Assembly: GCF_900106785.1 (NCBI RefSeq)
Contig: NZ_LT629845.1
Coordinates: 125,535 to 189,534 of the forward strand
Length of the DNA stretch: 64,000 nucleotides
DNA from: Prevotellamassilia timonensis
GTDB taxonomy: Bacteria; Bacteroidota; Bacteroidia; Bacteroidales; Bacteroidaceae
Direction of reading: 5' to 3'
The translations under genes were made by a program, and so were the position numbers. The notes beneath the pieces are model-generated. The model was not told where the DNA came from. It made no database searches and saw only the letters and a list, made by a program, of their open reading frames with translations. This document shows positions 25,608 to 35,361 of the stretch, one piece after another. Numbering within the stretch: the first letter of the stretch is position 1; each line of letters opens with the position of its first letter.

Positions 25608-28600
25608 ATGAATAACATAAAGTTCCTATTAACGCTGGTCTTGTGCTTCTTTTGTGCTTTAGCCGCTAACGCACAGAAGCGCATCTCGGGTCGTGTGTGG
25701 AGTAAAGCCGACGGCCCCATTGTAATGGCGTACGTAGTTGAGCAGGACAAAAATAACCGTAACGTTACCGCAGCGCAAACTGATGCCAATGGTAACTTCT
25801 CTATGGTTGTAAAGAATCCGGCCAACCGTCTGCGCGTTTCTTACATTGGCTACCAGACGAAGATTCTTCCTATTGGTGCCAATGCGCGATTTAACATCGA
25901 ACTCATTGATAAGAATACGTTCAAATCTGCCGAGGTTACCACAACGCGTAAAACACGCTCTAATGGTCTCGTCATTCCTGAACGCGAAATTTCTACCGCT
26001 CAGCAAACGCTTGATATGGACCAGATGGCTGGCCTCTCGTTCGAGACAGCTGCCGACGCCCTTCAAGGTGAGATTGCCGGTCTTGACATTGTGTCAAACT
26101 CTGGTAACCTCGGTTCGGGTTCAAGCATGCGTCTGCGTGGTGTAACTTCTATCAATGGTAACCAAAACCCCTTGATTGTTGTCGATGGCTATATCCTTGA
26201 GGATTATGACAACAGTTCTCTCGAACTCGACAATATGGACAACCAAGAGCAGTTTGCCACACTCTTGCAGGTGGCTCCTGAGGATATTGCAAGCATCAAG
26301 GTGCTGAAAGATGCCTCGGCTACTGCTATTTGGGGTGCTCGTGGTTCGAATGGTGTAATCGAAATCACCACACGTCGTGGTGCTCGTGGTAAAACCAAAG
26401 TAAACTTCAACTATCGTTTCTCTGGTTCATGGCAGCCTTCAGGCATGAAAATGCTCAATGGTGACGGCTATACCATGATGTTGAAGGAGGCTTACCACAA
26501 CCCCCGTATGCTTACCGAGGAGCAGTCAAGTATTGCCGAAATCATGTACTTGACAAGCCACCCGTCTTATTATGGTAACTATAATAAGAACACCGATTGG
26601 GTTAAGGAGGTTACACAGTTTGGTCAGACTCATCAATATGGTGTGTCTGTATCAGGTGGTGGTGAAAAGGCCGTATTCCGTGTGTCTGGTACTTACGACC
26701 ACGAAACGGGTACCATCATCAAGCAGTCTCTTAACCGTTTGACTACGTTGATGAACTTGGACTACTGGGTTTCTGACCGTATCAAGTTCTCTTCAACTTT
26801 CTCTTTGACTTATACAAAGAATAATAAGAACTATGATAGCGGCATCTTGGGACGTGCATATAAGGCCATGCCTAATATGTCTATCAACCGCTACGAATAT
26901 CGCGAAACTGCTGATGGCGTGGGTGAATACTTCGACACTGGCGAATATTTCATCATGCCGCCGCGTGCCTCTTCTTCTGGCTTGGTAGGTGCTAATAGCG
27001 GTCGTACTTCTTATTATCTTAACGACATGATCACCAATGGTAACCCCGTGGCCATTGCCAATTTGGCTTGGCAGCACGAGTCTACCTATACCATCAAACC
27101 GCAGTTCAACATCGAGTACAAGTTGTTGGGCAAGAGCGATGATGAAACGGAACTCAACTACCGTGGTGATGTTTACATGAACGCTTACACTTATTCTTCT
27201 CAGTCTTACTATCCTGGTTCGCTCACTTCTGATACTTGGAGCGATGGTATTTACAAGACAAGTAATGGTGAGAACAAGAACCTTGAGTTCACAACCCGTC
27301 ACCAGTTGACTTTCCACCCGCACTTTGCAAATACTGACCACCAGTTGCAGGTTCTCGGCCGTTTCGAAATTACTTCGACTAACAGCACTTCGCAGAGCCA
27401 CTCAACTACTGGTGTGACTGGTGGTATCACCGACCCGACCGTAAATGGTTACCTCACTGGTTCAAGCTCGGGCACTGGCAAGAGCCACCGTGCAGCCGGT
27501 ACTGGTTCTATCCACTACGCTTTCGGTTCTAAGTACATCTTCGACTTCACGCTTCGTGCCGATGGTAGCACACGCTTTGGTTCGGGCAACAAGTGGGGCT
27601 TCTTCCCTGGTGTGTCTGGTCGTTGGAACATTTCTGACGAAAAGTTCTTCAAGCCTCTGCGCGGTGTCATCAGCATGTTGGCATTCTCTCCAGGTTGGGG
27701 TATGACTGGTCTTGCTCCAGGTAGCGAGGGCTTGATGTACAACAAGTACAACCGTAGCGGTGTATCATACAATGGTACGCAGGTAATGTATCCTGAAAAC
27801 TTGAAGCTTACCGAAATCCGTTGGGAGAAGACTAAGTCGTGGAACATTGGTGTGGACTTGAACCTCTTTGAGGACCTTATCAGGTTCAACTTGAATGTGT
27901 ACAACAAAAAGACTTCTGACTTGTTGAACTCTAACGTGCGTATCCCTTCTACTACCGGTTTCGCAAGATTGGCTTGGGCCAACGTCGGCGATATGGAGAA
28001 CAAGGGTTGGGAACTTTATGTTTCAACGCGCGACCTCTTCAAGGTGGGTAAGTTCAGCATGAACTTCCGTGCCAATATCTCTCAGAACTTGAACACTATC
28101 ACCAATATGGACGCTTCGGTGTTGGCTTCGTACAACACTGATATCCAATACTATAATGGTGAGGTGCTCAGCCGTGTGCAGATTGGTAATGCTTTGGGTG
28201 GTATCTATGGTTTCAAGTTCAAGGGCGTTTATGCTTACGACTACGACCACAATGGTTACTTCCAGCCCATCAATGGCCAGGAGAACCCGAAGAACAACTG
28301 GACTGACGAATATGGTAACCCGAACACGGCTGCCGGCAACATTCGTCCCGACTTGTGGGTAAGCGACAAGAGCTCTGCACGTCCTGAATTGGCCAAGTCT
28401 ACACCTATCGTGTTCGACGCCAATGGCAATGTAGTTTACGACAAGAACGGTAACCCGCTCCCCATGTACTTTAACTATGGTGGCAAGAACTACCAGTTTG
28501 ATGGTGGTGATGCTATCTACGAGGATATCAACCATGATGGTAATATCGACGAACTCGATATTGTATACTTGGGTACTTCTAATCCTAAGCTCAATGGTGG

Positions 28601-29081
28601 TTTCGGTGTGAACTTTAAGTATGGACGTTGGGAATTGAAGACTTCTTTCAACTTCCGTATGGGTAACAAGATCATCAACCTTGCTCGCTTGAATGCCGAA
28701 AGCATGACAAGCAACATGAACCAGTGTGCTTCGGTTAACCACCGCTGGCGCAAGAATGGTCAGTACACCACAATTCCTCACGCCATGAGTGCGAATGTTA
28801 AGACCACTTACAACTCATTGGTGAGCGACCGTTATGTAGAACCCGGCGACTTCCTCCGCTTCCAGTACTTCCAGCTTTCTTATAGCGTGGCTCCTGAAAA
28901 GTTGAAGAAGATCGGTTTGAACACATTGCGTATCAGTGCTTCAGGTAATAACTTGATTTTCTGGACTAAGTATTCAGGCGTTGACCCTGAACACTCTGCA
29001 GGCGGTTATTCTCCTTGTACTGACTCTTCGCAGACTCCGCGTTCTCGTTCATTCACATTTAGTTTGAACTTTGGTTTCTAA
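25608..29081 (+). CDS. SusC/RagA-family TonB-dependent outer membrane transporter (first)
   Basis: Energy-dependent importer of large ligands across the outer membrane, working with the SusD-type lid encoded next. The 1157-residue protein has a signal peptide (cleavage after ANA, about residue 22), a carboxypeptidase-like regulatory domain (about 24-105), a plug domain with the SusC hallmark RLRGVTSINGNQNPLIVVDG and the segment IKVLKDASATAIWGARGSNG, then a 22-strand barrel ending in the aromatic-terminated FTFSLNFGF. It begins 11 bp after the FAS1 gene, so translation is probably coupled. The ligand cannot be inferred. Confidence 0.96.
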   Translation: MNNIKFLLTLVLCFFCALAANAQKRISGRVWSKADGPIVMAYVVEQDKNNRNVTAAQTDANGNFSMVVKNPANRLRVSYIGYQTKILPIGANARFNIELIDKNTFKSAEVTTTRKTRSNGLVIPEREISTAQQTLDMDQMAGLSFETAADALQGEIAGLDIVSNSGNLGSGSSMRLRGVTSINGNQNPLIVVDGYILEDYDNSSLELDNMDNQEQFATLLQVAPEDIASIKVLKDASATAIWGARGSNGVIEITTRRGARGKTKVNFNYRFSGSWQPSGMKMLNGDGYTMMLKEAYHNPRMLTEEQSSIAEIMYLTSHPSYYGNYNKNTDWVKEVTQFGQTHQYGVSVSGGGEKAVFRVSGTYDHETGTIIKQSLNRLTTLMNLDYWVSDRIKFSSTFSLTYTKNNKNYDSGILGRAYKAMPNMSINRYEYRETADGVGEYFDTGEYFIMPPRASSSGLVGANSGRTSYYLNDMITNGNPVAIANLAWQHESTYTIKPQFNIEYKLLGKSDDETELNYRGDVYMNAYTYSSQSYYPGSLTSDTWSDGIYKTSNGENKNLEFTTRHQLTFHPHFANTDHQLQVLGRFEITSTNSTSQSHSTTGVTGGITDPTVNGYLTGSSSGTGKSHRAAGTGSIHYAFGSKYIFDFTLRADGSTRFGSGNKWGFFPGVSGRWNISDEKFFKPLRGVISMLAFSPGWGMTGLAPGSEGLMYNKYNRSGVSYNGTQVMYPENLKLTEIRWEKTKSWNIGVDLNLFEDLIRFNLNVYNKKTSDLLNSNVRIPSTTGFARLAWANVGDMENKGWELYVSTRDLFKVGKFSMNFRANISQNLNTITNMDASVLASYNTDIQYYNGEVLSRVQIGNALGGIYGFKFKGVYAYDYDHNGYFQPINGQENPKNNWTDEYGNPNTAAGNIRPDLWVSDKSSARPELAKSTPIVFDANGNVVYDKNGNPLPMYFNYGGKNYQFDGGDAIYEDINHDGNIDELDIVYLGTSNPKLNGGFGVNFKYGRWELKTSFNFRMGNKIINLARLNAESMTSNMNQCASVNHRWRKNGQYTTIPHAMSANVKTTYNSLVSDRYVEPGDFLRFQYFQLSYSVAPEKLKKIGLNTLRISASGNNLIFWTKYSGVDPEHSAGGYSPCTDSSQTPRSRSFTFSLNFGF

Positions 29082-29089
29082 AAAGTGTA

Positions 29090-29150
29090 TGGATAGTGAA
29101 GGCTTCTTGCCATAATGCCTCAGGCATGGCAGGCAGTGCTTCACTATCCA
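29090..29150 (+). promoter_or_regulatory. Intergenic hairpin between first susC and susD
   Basis: An 11-bp stem (29091-29101 with 29139-29149, GGATAGTGAAG and inverse) encloses a second stem built on GCCAT/ATGGC. There is no T-run, so an RNA-processing or stability element is more likely than a terminator. Confidence 0.65.
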
Positions 29151-29172
29151 CCACCGAAACAAATTCATTATC

Positions 29173-31131
29173 ATGAATAGTAAGAAAATATATACAAAAC
29201 TCCTGCTTGCTGGCAGCTTGATCCTCATGGGCGGCGCAATGACTTCGTGCGACGACTATCTGACATTGCTCCCAACTGACCAGTTGCCTGAAGAGAACTT
29301 CTGGCAGGATAAGTCTGACCTTGATGGTGTGCGTGCTGGTGCATACAGTCAGTTGGCTAAGGCATCTCAGACTGAGAAAATATTGCAATGGGGTGAGTTG
29401 CGTTCAGACAATTTGTCTTTGAACAATGTGTCGAACACAGCTGTCGACAACTTGCAGAATGCTGTGTTGCAGCCGAGTGAGGGCATGTTCGATTGGTCTG
29501 GCTTCTACACAGGCATTAACTATTGCAACCTCGTATTGGAAAAGGGTTTGGACATGACCGTTCCTGGCAAGGAGGTTGACCCCAGCTTTACGCGTGCCGA
29601 CTACCGCTCATACCGTGCTGAAATGTTGGCTTTGCGTTCACTCTATTACTTCTACTTGGTAAGGTCGTTCCGCGATGTGCCTTATGTCACGAAGTCTGTA
29701 CGTACCGATGCCGAGGCAAGAGCAAGCAAGTCTGCTGCCGTGCCTGGTGTGGCTATCTTGGGTGAGTGCATCGACTCGCTCGAGGCTAACGTTAATTATG
29801 CAGCAAAGAACCTCGGTTCGGACGCTGACAACTGTGGCCGCTTTACAAAGAAGGGTATCAAGGCGCTGCTTGCTGATATGTGTCTGTGGCGTGCTTGCAT
29901 GCTCAAGGATTATGTGAGCAAGGAAAACACAGCACAAATCAATATGGACGACATTGCCGTTAAAGATGAGAATGGCAATGTAACTGGTTATACCACAAAG
30001 GATGGCAAGACTATAAATAACGCTTTGTGTAATGACTTGGCCAAGGCTTACTTGGAAAAGGCTAAAAACTATTCACAAGAAGTTATCGACCTCTTGTATG
30101 AAAAGTATTGGGAAGAGTTGCAGAAGAATTTGACTTCGGCCACTGCCGAGCAGAAGACGCAACCTTATCCCTTGTACTTGAACGAGCGCAAGATTACCAA
30201 TGGTATAATAGATAATTCTTACTCGAACAATTTCGGCTCGCAAAATTCGCTCGAAAGTGTTTTCGAACTGCAGTATGATGGTACTACCATGACCAATGGT
30301 ACTGTCAATAACTATTTGTCTACCTATTCAAACAACACCTTTACCCCGGGTACTATGGTGTTGTCTAACAACTTGCTCTCTTCTGTTACATCGGTTGATC
30401 CCGAAATTGGTTTTGGTAAGTCAGACCTCCGTTTGTTGGAGACTTGCTATTATCCTTACACAGGAACAGAAAAGCCTGTTTCAAAGTTCGTAACCCAGAA
30501 CTTCTCGATAACAAGCACTGAGGATATGTCGCAGCTCAACTCATTCTCGAATATCTCTGGTCGTACAACTTCTTCTAACAATGCACACTGGCCTGTTTAT
30601 CGCCTTACAGATGTGATGCTGATTAAGGCAGAGGCTATTGCACGTTTGGGCTTGATGTCTGGTTCTATCAGTGAGGCAGACTTGAAGGAGGGTTACAAGT
30701 TGATTAATGAGATATTCAAGCGTAACAACCCTGCTTTGGTTACACCTGCTGAAGCGCAGGCTGATGCCAACAAGCTGTCAAACAATTTGTACAGCGATCG
30801 TTTGAATGAGAACTACAATGTGACTGGCAAATCTGCTACCACGCTTCTGTCTAATGTATACCGTGAGCGCCAGCGTGAATTCGTTGCTGAAGGCAAGCGT
30901 TGGTACGACATCGTGCGTCAGGCTGAATTCTCGTATGTAGCCAACCAAAAGAGCACTTCTTCGGCTCTGGCGTTCGGTAGCTTCAAGCAGCAGGTTACTA
31001 ACCGTTTGTCAAAACTCTACAGCCTCTACAATCCGATTTACAGTGAGGAACTCAAGGTGAACGGTAAGGGACAGGCTGATGGTGGCAAGCTTGTGCAGAA
31101 CCCGATTTGGGATCGTTACACTAAAAAATAA
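29173..31131 (+). CDS. SusD/RagB-family nutrient-binding lipoprotein (first)
   Basis: The surface lid of the preceding SusC-type transporter. The 652-residue protein has a lipoprotein signal ending MTSC (Cys26) followed by DDYL, the usual SusD start. The TPR-rich N-terminal part includes ELRSDNLSL, and the C-terminal part has the conserved VYRERQREFVAEGKRWYDIVR and a final PIWDRYTK. An internal segment of about 260-330 (YTTKDGKTINNALCN and neighbours) is longer than in many SusD proteins. Located 91 bp after susC with a hairpin between. Confidence 0.95.
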   Translation: MNSKKIYTKLLLAGSLILMGGAMTSCDDYLTLLPTDQLPEENFWQDKSDLDGVRAGAYSQLAKASQTEKILQWGELRSDNLSLNNVSNTAVDNLQNAVLQPSEGMFDWSGFYTGINYCNLVLEKGLDMTVPGKEVDPSFTRADYRSYRAEMLALRSLYYFYLVRSFRDVPYVTKSVRTDAEARASKSAAVPGVAILGECIDSLEANVNYAAKNLGSDADNCGRFTKKGIKALLADMCLWRACMLKDYVSKENTAQINMDDIAVKDENGNVTGYTTKDGKTINNALCNDLAKAYLEKAKNYSQEVIDLLYEKYWEELQKNLTSATAEQKTQPYPLYLNERKITNGIIDNSYSNNFGSQNSLESVFELQYDGTTMTNGTVNNYLSTYSNNTFTPGTMVLSNNLLSSVTSVDPEIGFGKSDLRLLETCYYPYTGTEKPVSKFVTQNFSITSTEDMSQLNSFSNISGRTTSSNNAHWPVYRLTDVMLIKAEAIARLGLMSGSISEADLKEGYKLINEIFKRNNPALVTPAEAQADANKLSNNLYSDRLNENYNVTGKSATTLLSNVYRERQREFVAEGKRWYDIVRQAEFSYVANQKSTSSALAFGSFKQQVTNRLSKLYSLYNPIYSEELKVNGKGQADGGKLVQNPIWDRYTKK

Positions 31132-31139
31132 GTACTACT

Positions 31140-33356
31140 ATGAATACTTATATGTTTAATAGTCGTCGTTTGGTGGCTTGCATCTCGTTGCTGGCGCTCC
31201 TTGTCGCTCCCTTCACTTTTGTAGGGTGTAAGGAGGAGATCAGTGCTGATGCCTATGCCATCAAAACGAAGAAGACACTGGACGATTATTTGTCTGAACG
31301 TCCTGACCTGTCGAGCATTCGCGCCATATTTGCTGATGCAAAGTTGGGCGTTTCTGACAATGCGTCTTCTATAGAAAGTGTACTGTCTGCACGTGGTAAC
31401 TACACCGTGTTTGCGCCCAATAATGATGCCGTAGCAAAGTATGTGTCTTTGCTTACTAATGGTGAGAGCAGCGATTACAATGTGCTGACTCATGAGCAAA
31501 AGACAGCTGTCGCTTTGAACTGTATCATCGATAATGGTTCAAACTCGGCATACGAGTTGGCAGACTTTCCAAGCGATGGTATGTTTGCCACGACTAACTT
31601 GCGTGAGCGTCGTATCTCTTGCAAGCAGTTGACCTCAGGCGAATATCAGCTTAATGATACCGCAACGGTTATTGAGTCAAACTTGGAGGCTTCAAATGGT
31701 ATGCTTCACTTGATTAACAATGTGATCGTGCCTTCTGACAAGTCTGTAGTCAATCTGATCTCTGCCGCTCCCAATATGCGTATTATCAGCAAGTTGCTCG
31801 AAGTTACTGGCTATGCCGACCAACTCGGACTGCAAACCAAAGAGGAAGAGGCTTATGAAAAGGAGCACCTCTCTCATGCTGGTGAAAAGCGCACACTCGA
31901 AAATGCGGGTAGCGACTATACTTACCAAAGCAAGAGATTGATTGGTTATACCGCTTTTGTCGAAACCGACGACGTGTTTGCTTCAGATTGGGGCATAACA
32001 AAGCCCGATAACAACAATCCCGAACAGGTTGACGAGAACGGCTGTATTACCGATGCTTTCTGGAACAGCACAATACTTCCGCAGCTCAAGGCTAAGTGTG
32101 AGGCCATTTATGGCACGGCTGATGCTGATGATCTCAAGAAGGAGGGCAATGCCTTGAACAAGTTCATGGCTTATCACCTGCTTGATGGTAAAATTGTGCT
32201 TGAGGACCGTTCTGCCGTACACCATTGGAACGAGTACGACTACGAGTGTGGTGAGAGCTACACTGTAAAGTCTTCGACAAAATATATGGTTGATGTGTGG
32301 GATTACTATACCACAAAATCTGGCGCATTGCTCAAAATTACCCAAACTCCGGGTAAGGGCAAGGGCGACAATATTGGCGAGCCCAAGTATTATATCAACC
32401 GTGTGTGCAAGTACAACACGTTGTGGGACGGTTCACCTATCCTTGGCGACTATCAGGAAATCGATGGTAGCGTGCGTACAGGTGAGGGCTTGAACGTGGC
32501 ACCCAGCAACAAGAACCGTGTCGAAAGCAACGGAAAGGAAACCATTTATGAAAACGATGGTGCCAATGGCTATTATTTCCCCATCGACCACGTGCTTGTA
32601 AATGGCAATGCAACGAAGGACGCTCTGAGCTCAGAGCGTATGCGTATCGACTTCACCACATTCTTCCCCGAGATTCTTTCAAATGACATCAGAGGTTCAA
32701 AGCCTGCTTTCTTCCCGAGAGGATATTTCTCAGGCATTACAAACGAAAGCGTTGGTACCGAACTCTTCTATTTGCAAGAAGGCTTCTGCGGTAAGGGTAT
32801 GGACTGGAGAGACTATCAAGGCGATGAGTTCATTGCAACGGGCTTGTACGACTTGACAATTAAGTTGCCCCGTGTGCCTAAAGATGGTATGTACGAATTG
32901 CGTTTGGCAAGTTCAAACAACAACCTCCGTGGTATGGTGCAAATCTATTTGGGTGAATCGCCTAACATCATGAATCCTGTTGGCCTTCCAATCGACCAGC
33001 GTGAAACGGTTGACATGATTCCCGGTAAACCATGGGTTGATGACAAAGAGTCAGACTACGACGAGCAAACTTGTCGCGAGAATGACCGCAACTTGCGTAA
33101 CCAAGGTTACATGAAGGCACCGCAGTACTTCCACGCAGGTGGTAAGAGCAAAGCAACGCCGGCACGTAATATCGGTGGTTCGAGCTGCGCTTTGCGCCGT
33201 ATTTTGACCACGGACTATTTCAAGGCCAACCAAACTTACTATCTGCGTTTCAAGTCAGCCATACCTGACTATTCAAAGTCGCAGTTGTTCCTCGATTACA
33301 TAGAGTTCGTACCTTCAAGCGTATACAATGGCTCTGAGCCTGAGGACGTTTGGTAA
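31140..33356 (+). CDS. FAS1-domain surface lipoprotein
   Basis: The 738-residue protein carries a lipoprotein signal (FTFVGC, Cys30) followed by KEE. The first FAS1 domain spans about 45-200 (YTVFAPNNDAVAKYV near 86; SNGMLHLINNVIVPSD near 185). A second, more diverged one spans about 205-485 (IGYTAFVETDDVF near 266; KFMAYHLLDGKIVL near 341; FPIDHVLVNG near 477). The last 230 residues are beta-rich, with YDLTIKLPRVPKDGMYELRLASS and LFLDYIEFVP, resembling a carbohydrate-binding-type jelly roll; that is inference. It follows susD by 8 bp. Confidence 0.87.
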   Translation: MNTYMFNSRRLVACISLLALLVAPFTFVGCKEEISADAYAIKTKKTLDDYLSERPDLSSIRAIFADAKLGVSDNASSIESVLSARGNYTVFAPNNDAVAKYVSLLTNGESSDYNVLTHEQKTAVALNCIIDNGSNSAYELADFPSDGMFATTNLRERRISCKQLTSGEYQLNDTATVIESNLEASNGMLHLINNVIVPSDKSVVNLISAAPNMRIISKLLEVTGYADQLGLQTKEEEAYEKEHLSHAGEKRTLENAGSDYTYQSKRLIGYTAFVETDDVFASDWGITKPDNNNPEQVDENGCITDAFWNSTILPQLKAKCEAIYGTADADDLKKEGNALNKFMAYHLLDGKIVLEDRSAVHHWNEYDYECGESYTVKSSTKYMVDVWDYYTTKSGALLKITQTPGKGKGDNIGEPKYYINRVCKYNTLWDGSPILGDYQEIDGSVRTGEGLNVAPSNKNRVESNGKETIYENDGANGYYFPIDHVLVNGNATKDALSSERMRIDFTTFFPEILSNDIRGSKPAFFPRGYFSGITNESVGTELFYLQEGFCGKGMDWRDYQGDEFIATGLYDLTIKLPRVPKDGMYELRLASSNNNLRGMVQIYLGESPNIMNPVGLPIDQRETVDMIPGKPWVDDKESDYDEQTCRENDRNLRNQGYMKAPQYFHAGGKSKATPARNIGGSSCALRRILTTDYFKANQTYYLRFKSAIPDYSKSQLFLDYIEFVPSSVYNGSEPEDVW

Positions 33357-33382
33357 CGCATAACACCACAACAATTCCTATC

Positions 33383-35275
33383 ATGAAACTAAATAAAGTA
33401 AAAAAGGTCATGGGCGGCACGTTGGGAGCAGCATTGCTCCTGGCTTTCCCCGCATGTTCAGATGACCATTACGATATCTTGACGGGTGCCGAAGGTTCAA
33501 ACAAAACTATTTGGCAGAACATCGAGAGTCACCCTGAGGAGTTAGACTCACTTGGTATGATCCTTAAGCAGGTCAGAGTCTACACCAAGGAGGAAGACAC
33601 CAAGCGTACAATGACCTATGCCGAATTGCTCAATCAGGCACAGTCGTTCACGTTCTGGGCTCCCCGCAACGGTACATACAATGCCAAGCAGTATCTTGAC
33701 CAGATTGAAGAGATCAAAGCATTGCGTGAGGCTGGTCAGACAGAAAAGGCCGACCGTATGGAGTATAACATCGGTTTGCAGTTCGCACAAAACCACATGG
33801 CCCGCTTCAACTATGAGGCTGAACAGTCACAGCAGAACGTGCGCCTTTTCAATGGCAAGTTGTGCTCATACAATGCAGGCGAGGGCGTATTCAATGCTGT
33901 AAAGCTTGATGCCACTATGCCTACTATCCCGTCGTCAAATGGTATGTTGCATGTACTCGACGGCAAGGCAGCCTTCGCTTACAACATCTATGACTACATG
34001 GGTGACAACGAGGACATCTTTCAGAATGTATATGGCACACTGACAGATCCTGAAATCAACAAACGCACATTCAACGAAGGTGCCAGCACTCCTGGTGGCA
34101 TGGGCGAGGACGGCAAGATGATCTATGTAGACTCGGTGTTCTATTACAACAACGAGTTGCTCAACTCTTGCGGTGCGCAGATCAAGAATGAGGATAGCTT
34201 GTATGTAGCGGTTATTCCTACCGATGCAGCTTGGACTGTGGCAGAAGAGAAAACGAAAAAGCTTTTCAACTACAGCACTTACTACAAGTACAACTACAAT
34301 CCTGTAAACGATGATGTGGACAAGGCATTTACTGCCGAAAAAACATTCTCAAAGGAAGATCGTGACTCATTGGTTGATTATAACACCAAGCGCACGATTA
34401 TTACGAGCATGTACTTCTCACCCTCAATCTTTGCACAGTCATTTGTAGAACAGTACAAGAAAAAGGACCGCGAAGAGGCCAAGGAAATGATTGCCAATTA
34501 TGCCATGTACGCCGACTCGTTGATTTCGACAAACAACAGTACGTTCTACAACCCCGTCAAGGGCCAGTTGAACCCGCTCTTCGGCGATGGTCACTATGTT
34601 AAGGCATCAAATGGTGTTATATTCCCCATCACTGAGTATAAGGCCGATCCTGCCAACACCATCATGCAGAAAAGCTCTATCGACATGCTTTACGACTCAA
34701 ATGTCGGTTTCTATTCAGTATCAGGTAGCATGGGTAAGGGCACTTACACCTACTTGGTAGAGGGTGATAACTGGAATAAGGATATTGACATCTCATCACT
34801 TGAAACAAAGGGCTATCGCTACTTCTCTGTACCTTCCCGTCAGACAAGTGCAATGAAGGTGTTCATCCCGCTTCAATCGCTCATGAGTGGCAAGTACCGC
34901 ATTCGCATCTTGCTCCTACCAAACCGCGTGGACCTCAACCACCGTTACTTGGTAGAAGACAAGGAAACTGGTGAGCAAAAGGAAATCATGCAAAATACCA
35001 AGTTCTTTGCTGCCGTTTACGATGACGAAGGTAATCAAATCGGTGAGCAAAGCCCTGATATAACTGTCGATGATAATGAGGTTAAGACATACACTTTGTT
35101 CGAGTCAATCGAAATACCCAAGTGCTATTACAACTTGCCTTCAGGTGTCAACAAGTGCTACCCGCTGTTGAAGCTCGAAATTCCTGGCAAGTTAAAGCCT
35201 TATCGTCCTTATCTTAAAACGCAGCCTTCAGGTTTGAGCGTCGTCAAAATATTTGTTGAACCCGTTGGTGAATAA
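33383..35275 (+). CDS. FAS1-like surface lipoprotein
   Basis: The start is taken at ATG 33383 (MKLNKVKKV), directly before the signal peptide; an earlier in-frame start would overlap the preceding gene. The 630-residue protein has a lipobox ending FPAC (Cys25) and SDD after it. Two degenerate FAS1-like segments are visible: SFTFWAPRNGTYN near 87 to SNGMLHVLDGKA near 183, and LYVAVIPTDAAW near 271 to SNGVIFPITEY near 408. The C-terminal 200 residues are beta-rich like those of the previous gene. The two probably arose by duplication and divergence. Confidence 0.82.
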   Translation: MKLNKVKKVMGGTLGAALLLAFPACSDDHYDILTGAEGSNKTIWQNIESHPEELDSLGMILKQVRVYTKEEDTKRTMTYAELLNQAQSFTFWAPRNGTYNAKQYLDQIEEIKALREAGQTEKADRMEYNIGLQFAQNHMARFNYEAEQSQQNVRLFNGKLCSYNAGEGVFNAVKLDATMPTIPSSNGMLHVLDGKAAFAYNIYDYMGDNEDIFQNVYGTLTDPEINKRTFNEGASTPGGMGEDGKMIYVDSVFYYNNELLNSCGAQIKNEDSLYVAVIPTDAAWTVAEEKTKKLFNYSTYYKYNYNPVNDDVDKAFTAEKTFSKEDRDSLVDYNTKRTIITSMYFSPSIFAQSFVEQYKKKDREEAKEMIANYAMYADSLISTNNSTFYNPVKGQLNPLFGDGHYVKASNGVIFPITEYKADPANTIMQKSSIDMLYDSNVGFYSVSGSMGKGTYTYLVEGDNWNKDIDISSLETKGYRYFSVPSRQTSAMKVFIPLQSLMSGKYRIRILLLPNRVDLNHRYLVEDKETGEQKEIMQNTKFFAAVYDDEGNQIGEQSPDITVDDNEVKTYTLFESIEIPKCYYNLPSGVNKCYPLLKLEIPGKLKPYRPYLKTQPSGLSVVKIFVEPVGE

Positions 35276-35279
35276 GCAT

Positions 35280-35333
35280 CAAGTTTTAAGCATTTGTTTC
35301 GCCTGCCATTGTGCAGTGCGAACAATGCTTGAG
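35280..35333 (+). promoter_or_regulatory. Intergenic hairpin before second susC
   Basis: A long imperfect stem (AAGCATTTGTTTCGC, 35288-35302, with GCGAACAATGCTT, 35318-35330) lies between the FAS1-like gene and the second susC. No T-run follows. Confidence 0.6.
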
Positions 35334-35361
35334 CCTTATTTCAACCTTAATATTGCAAATA

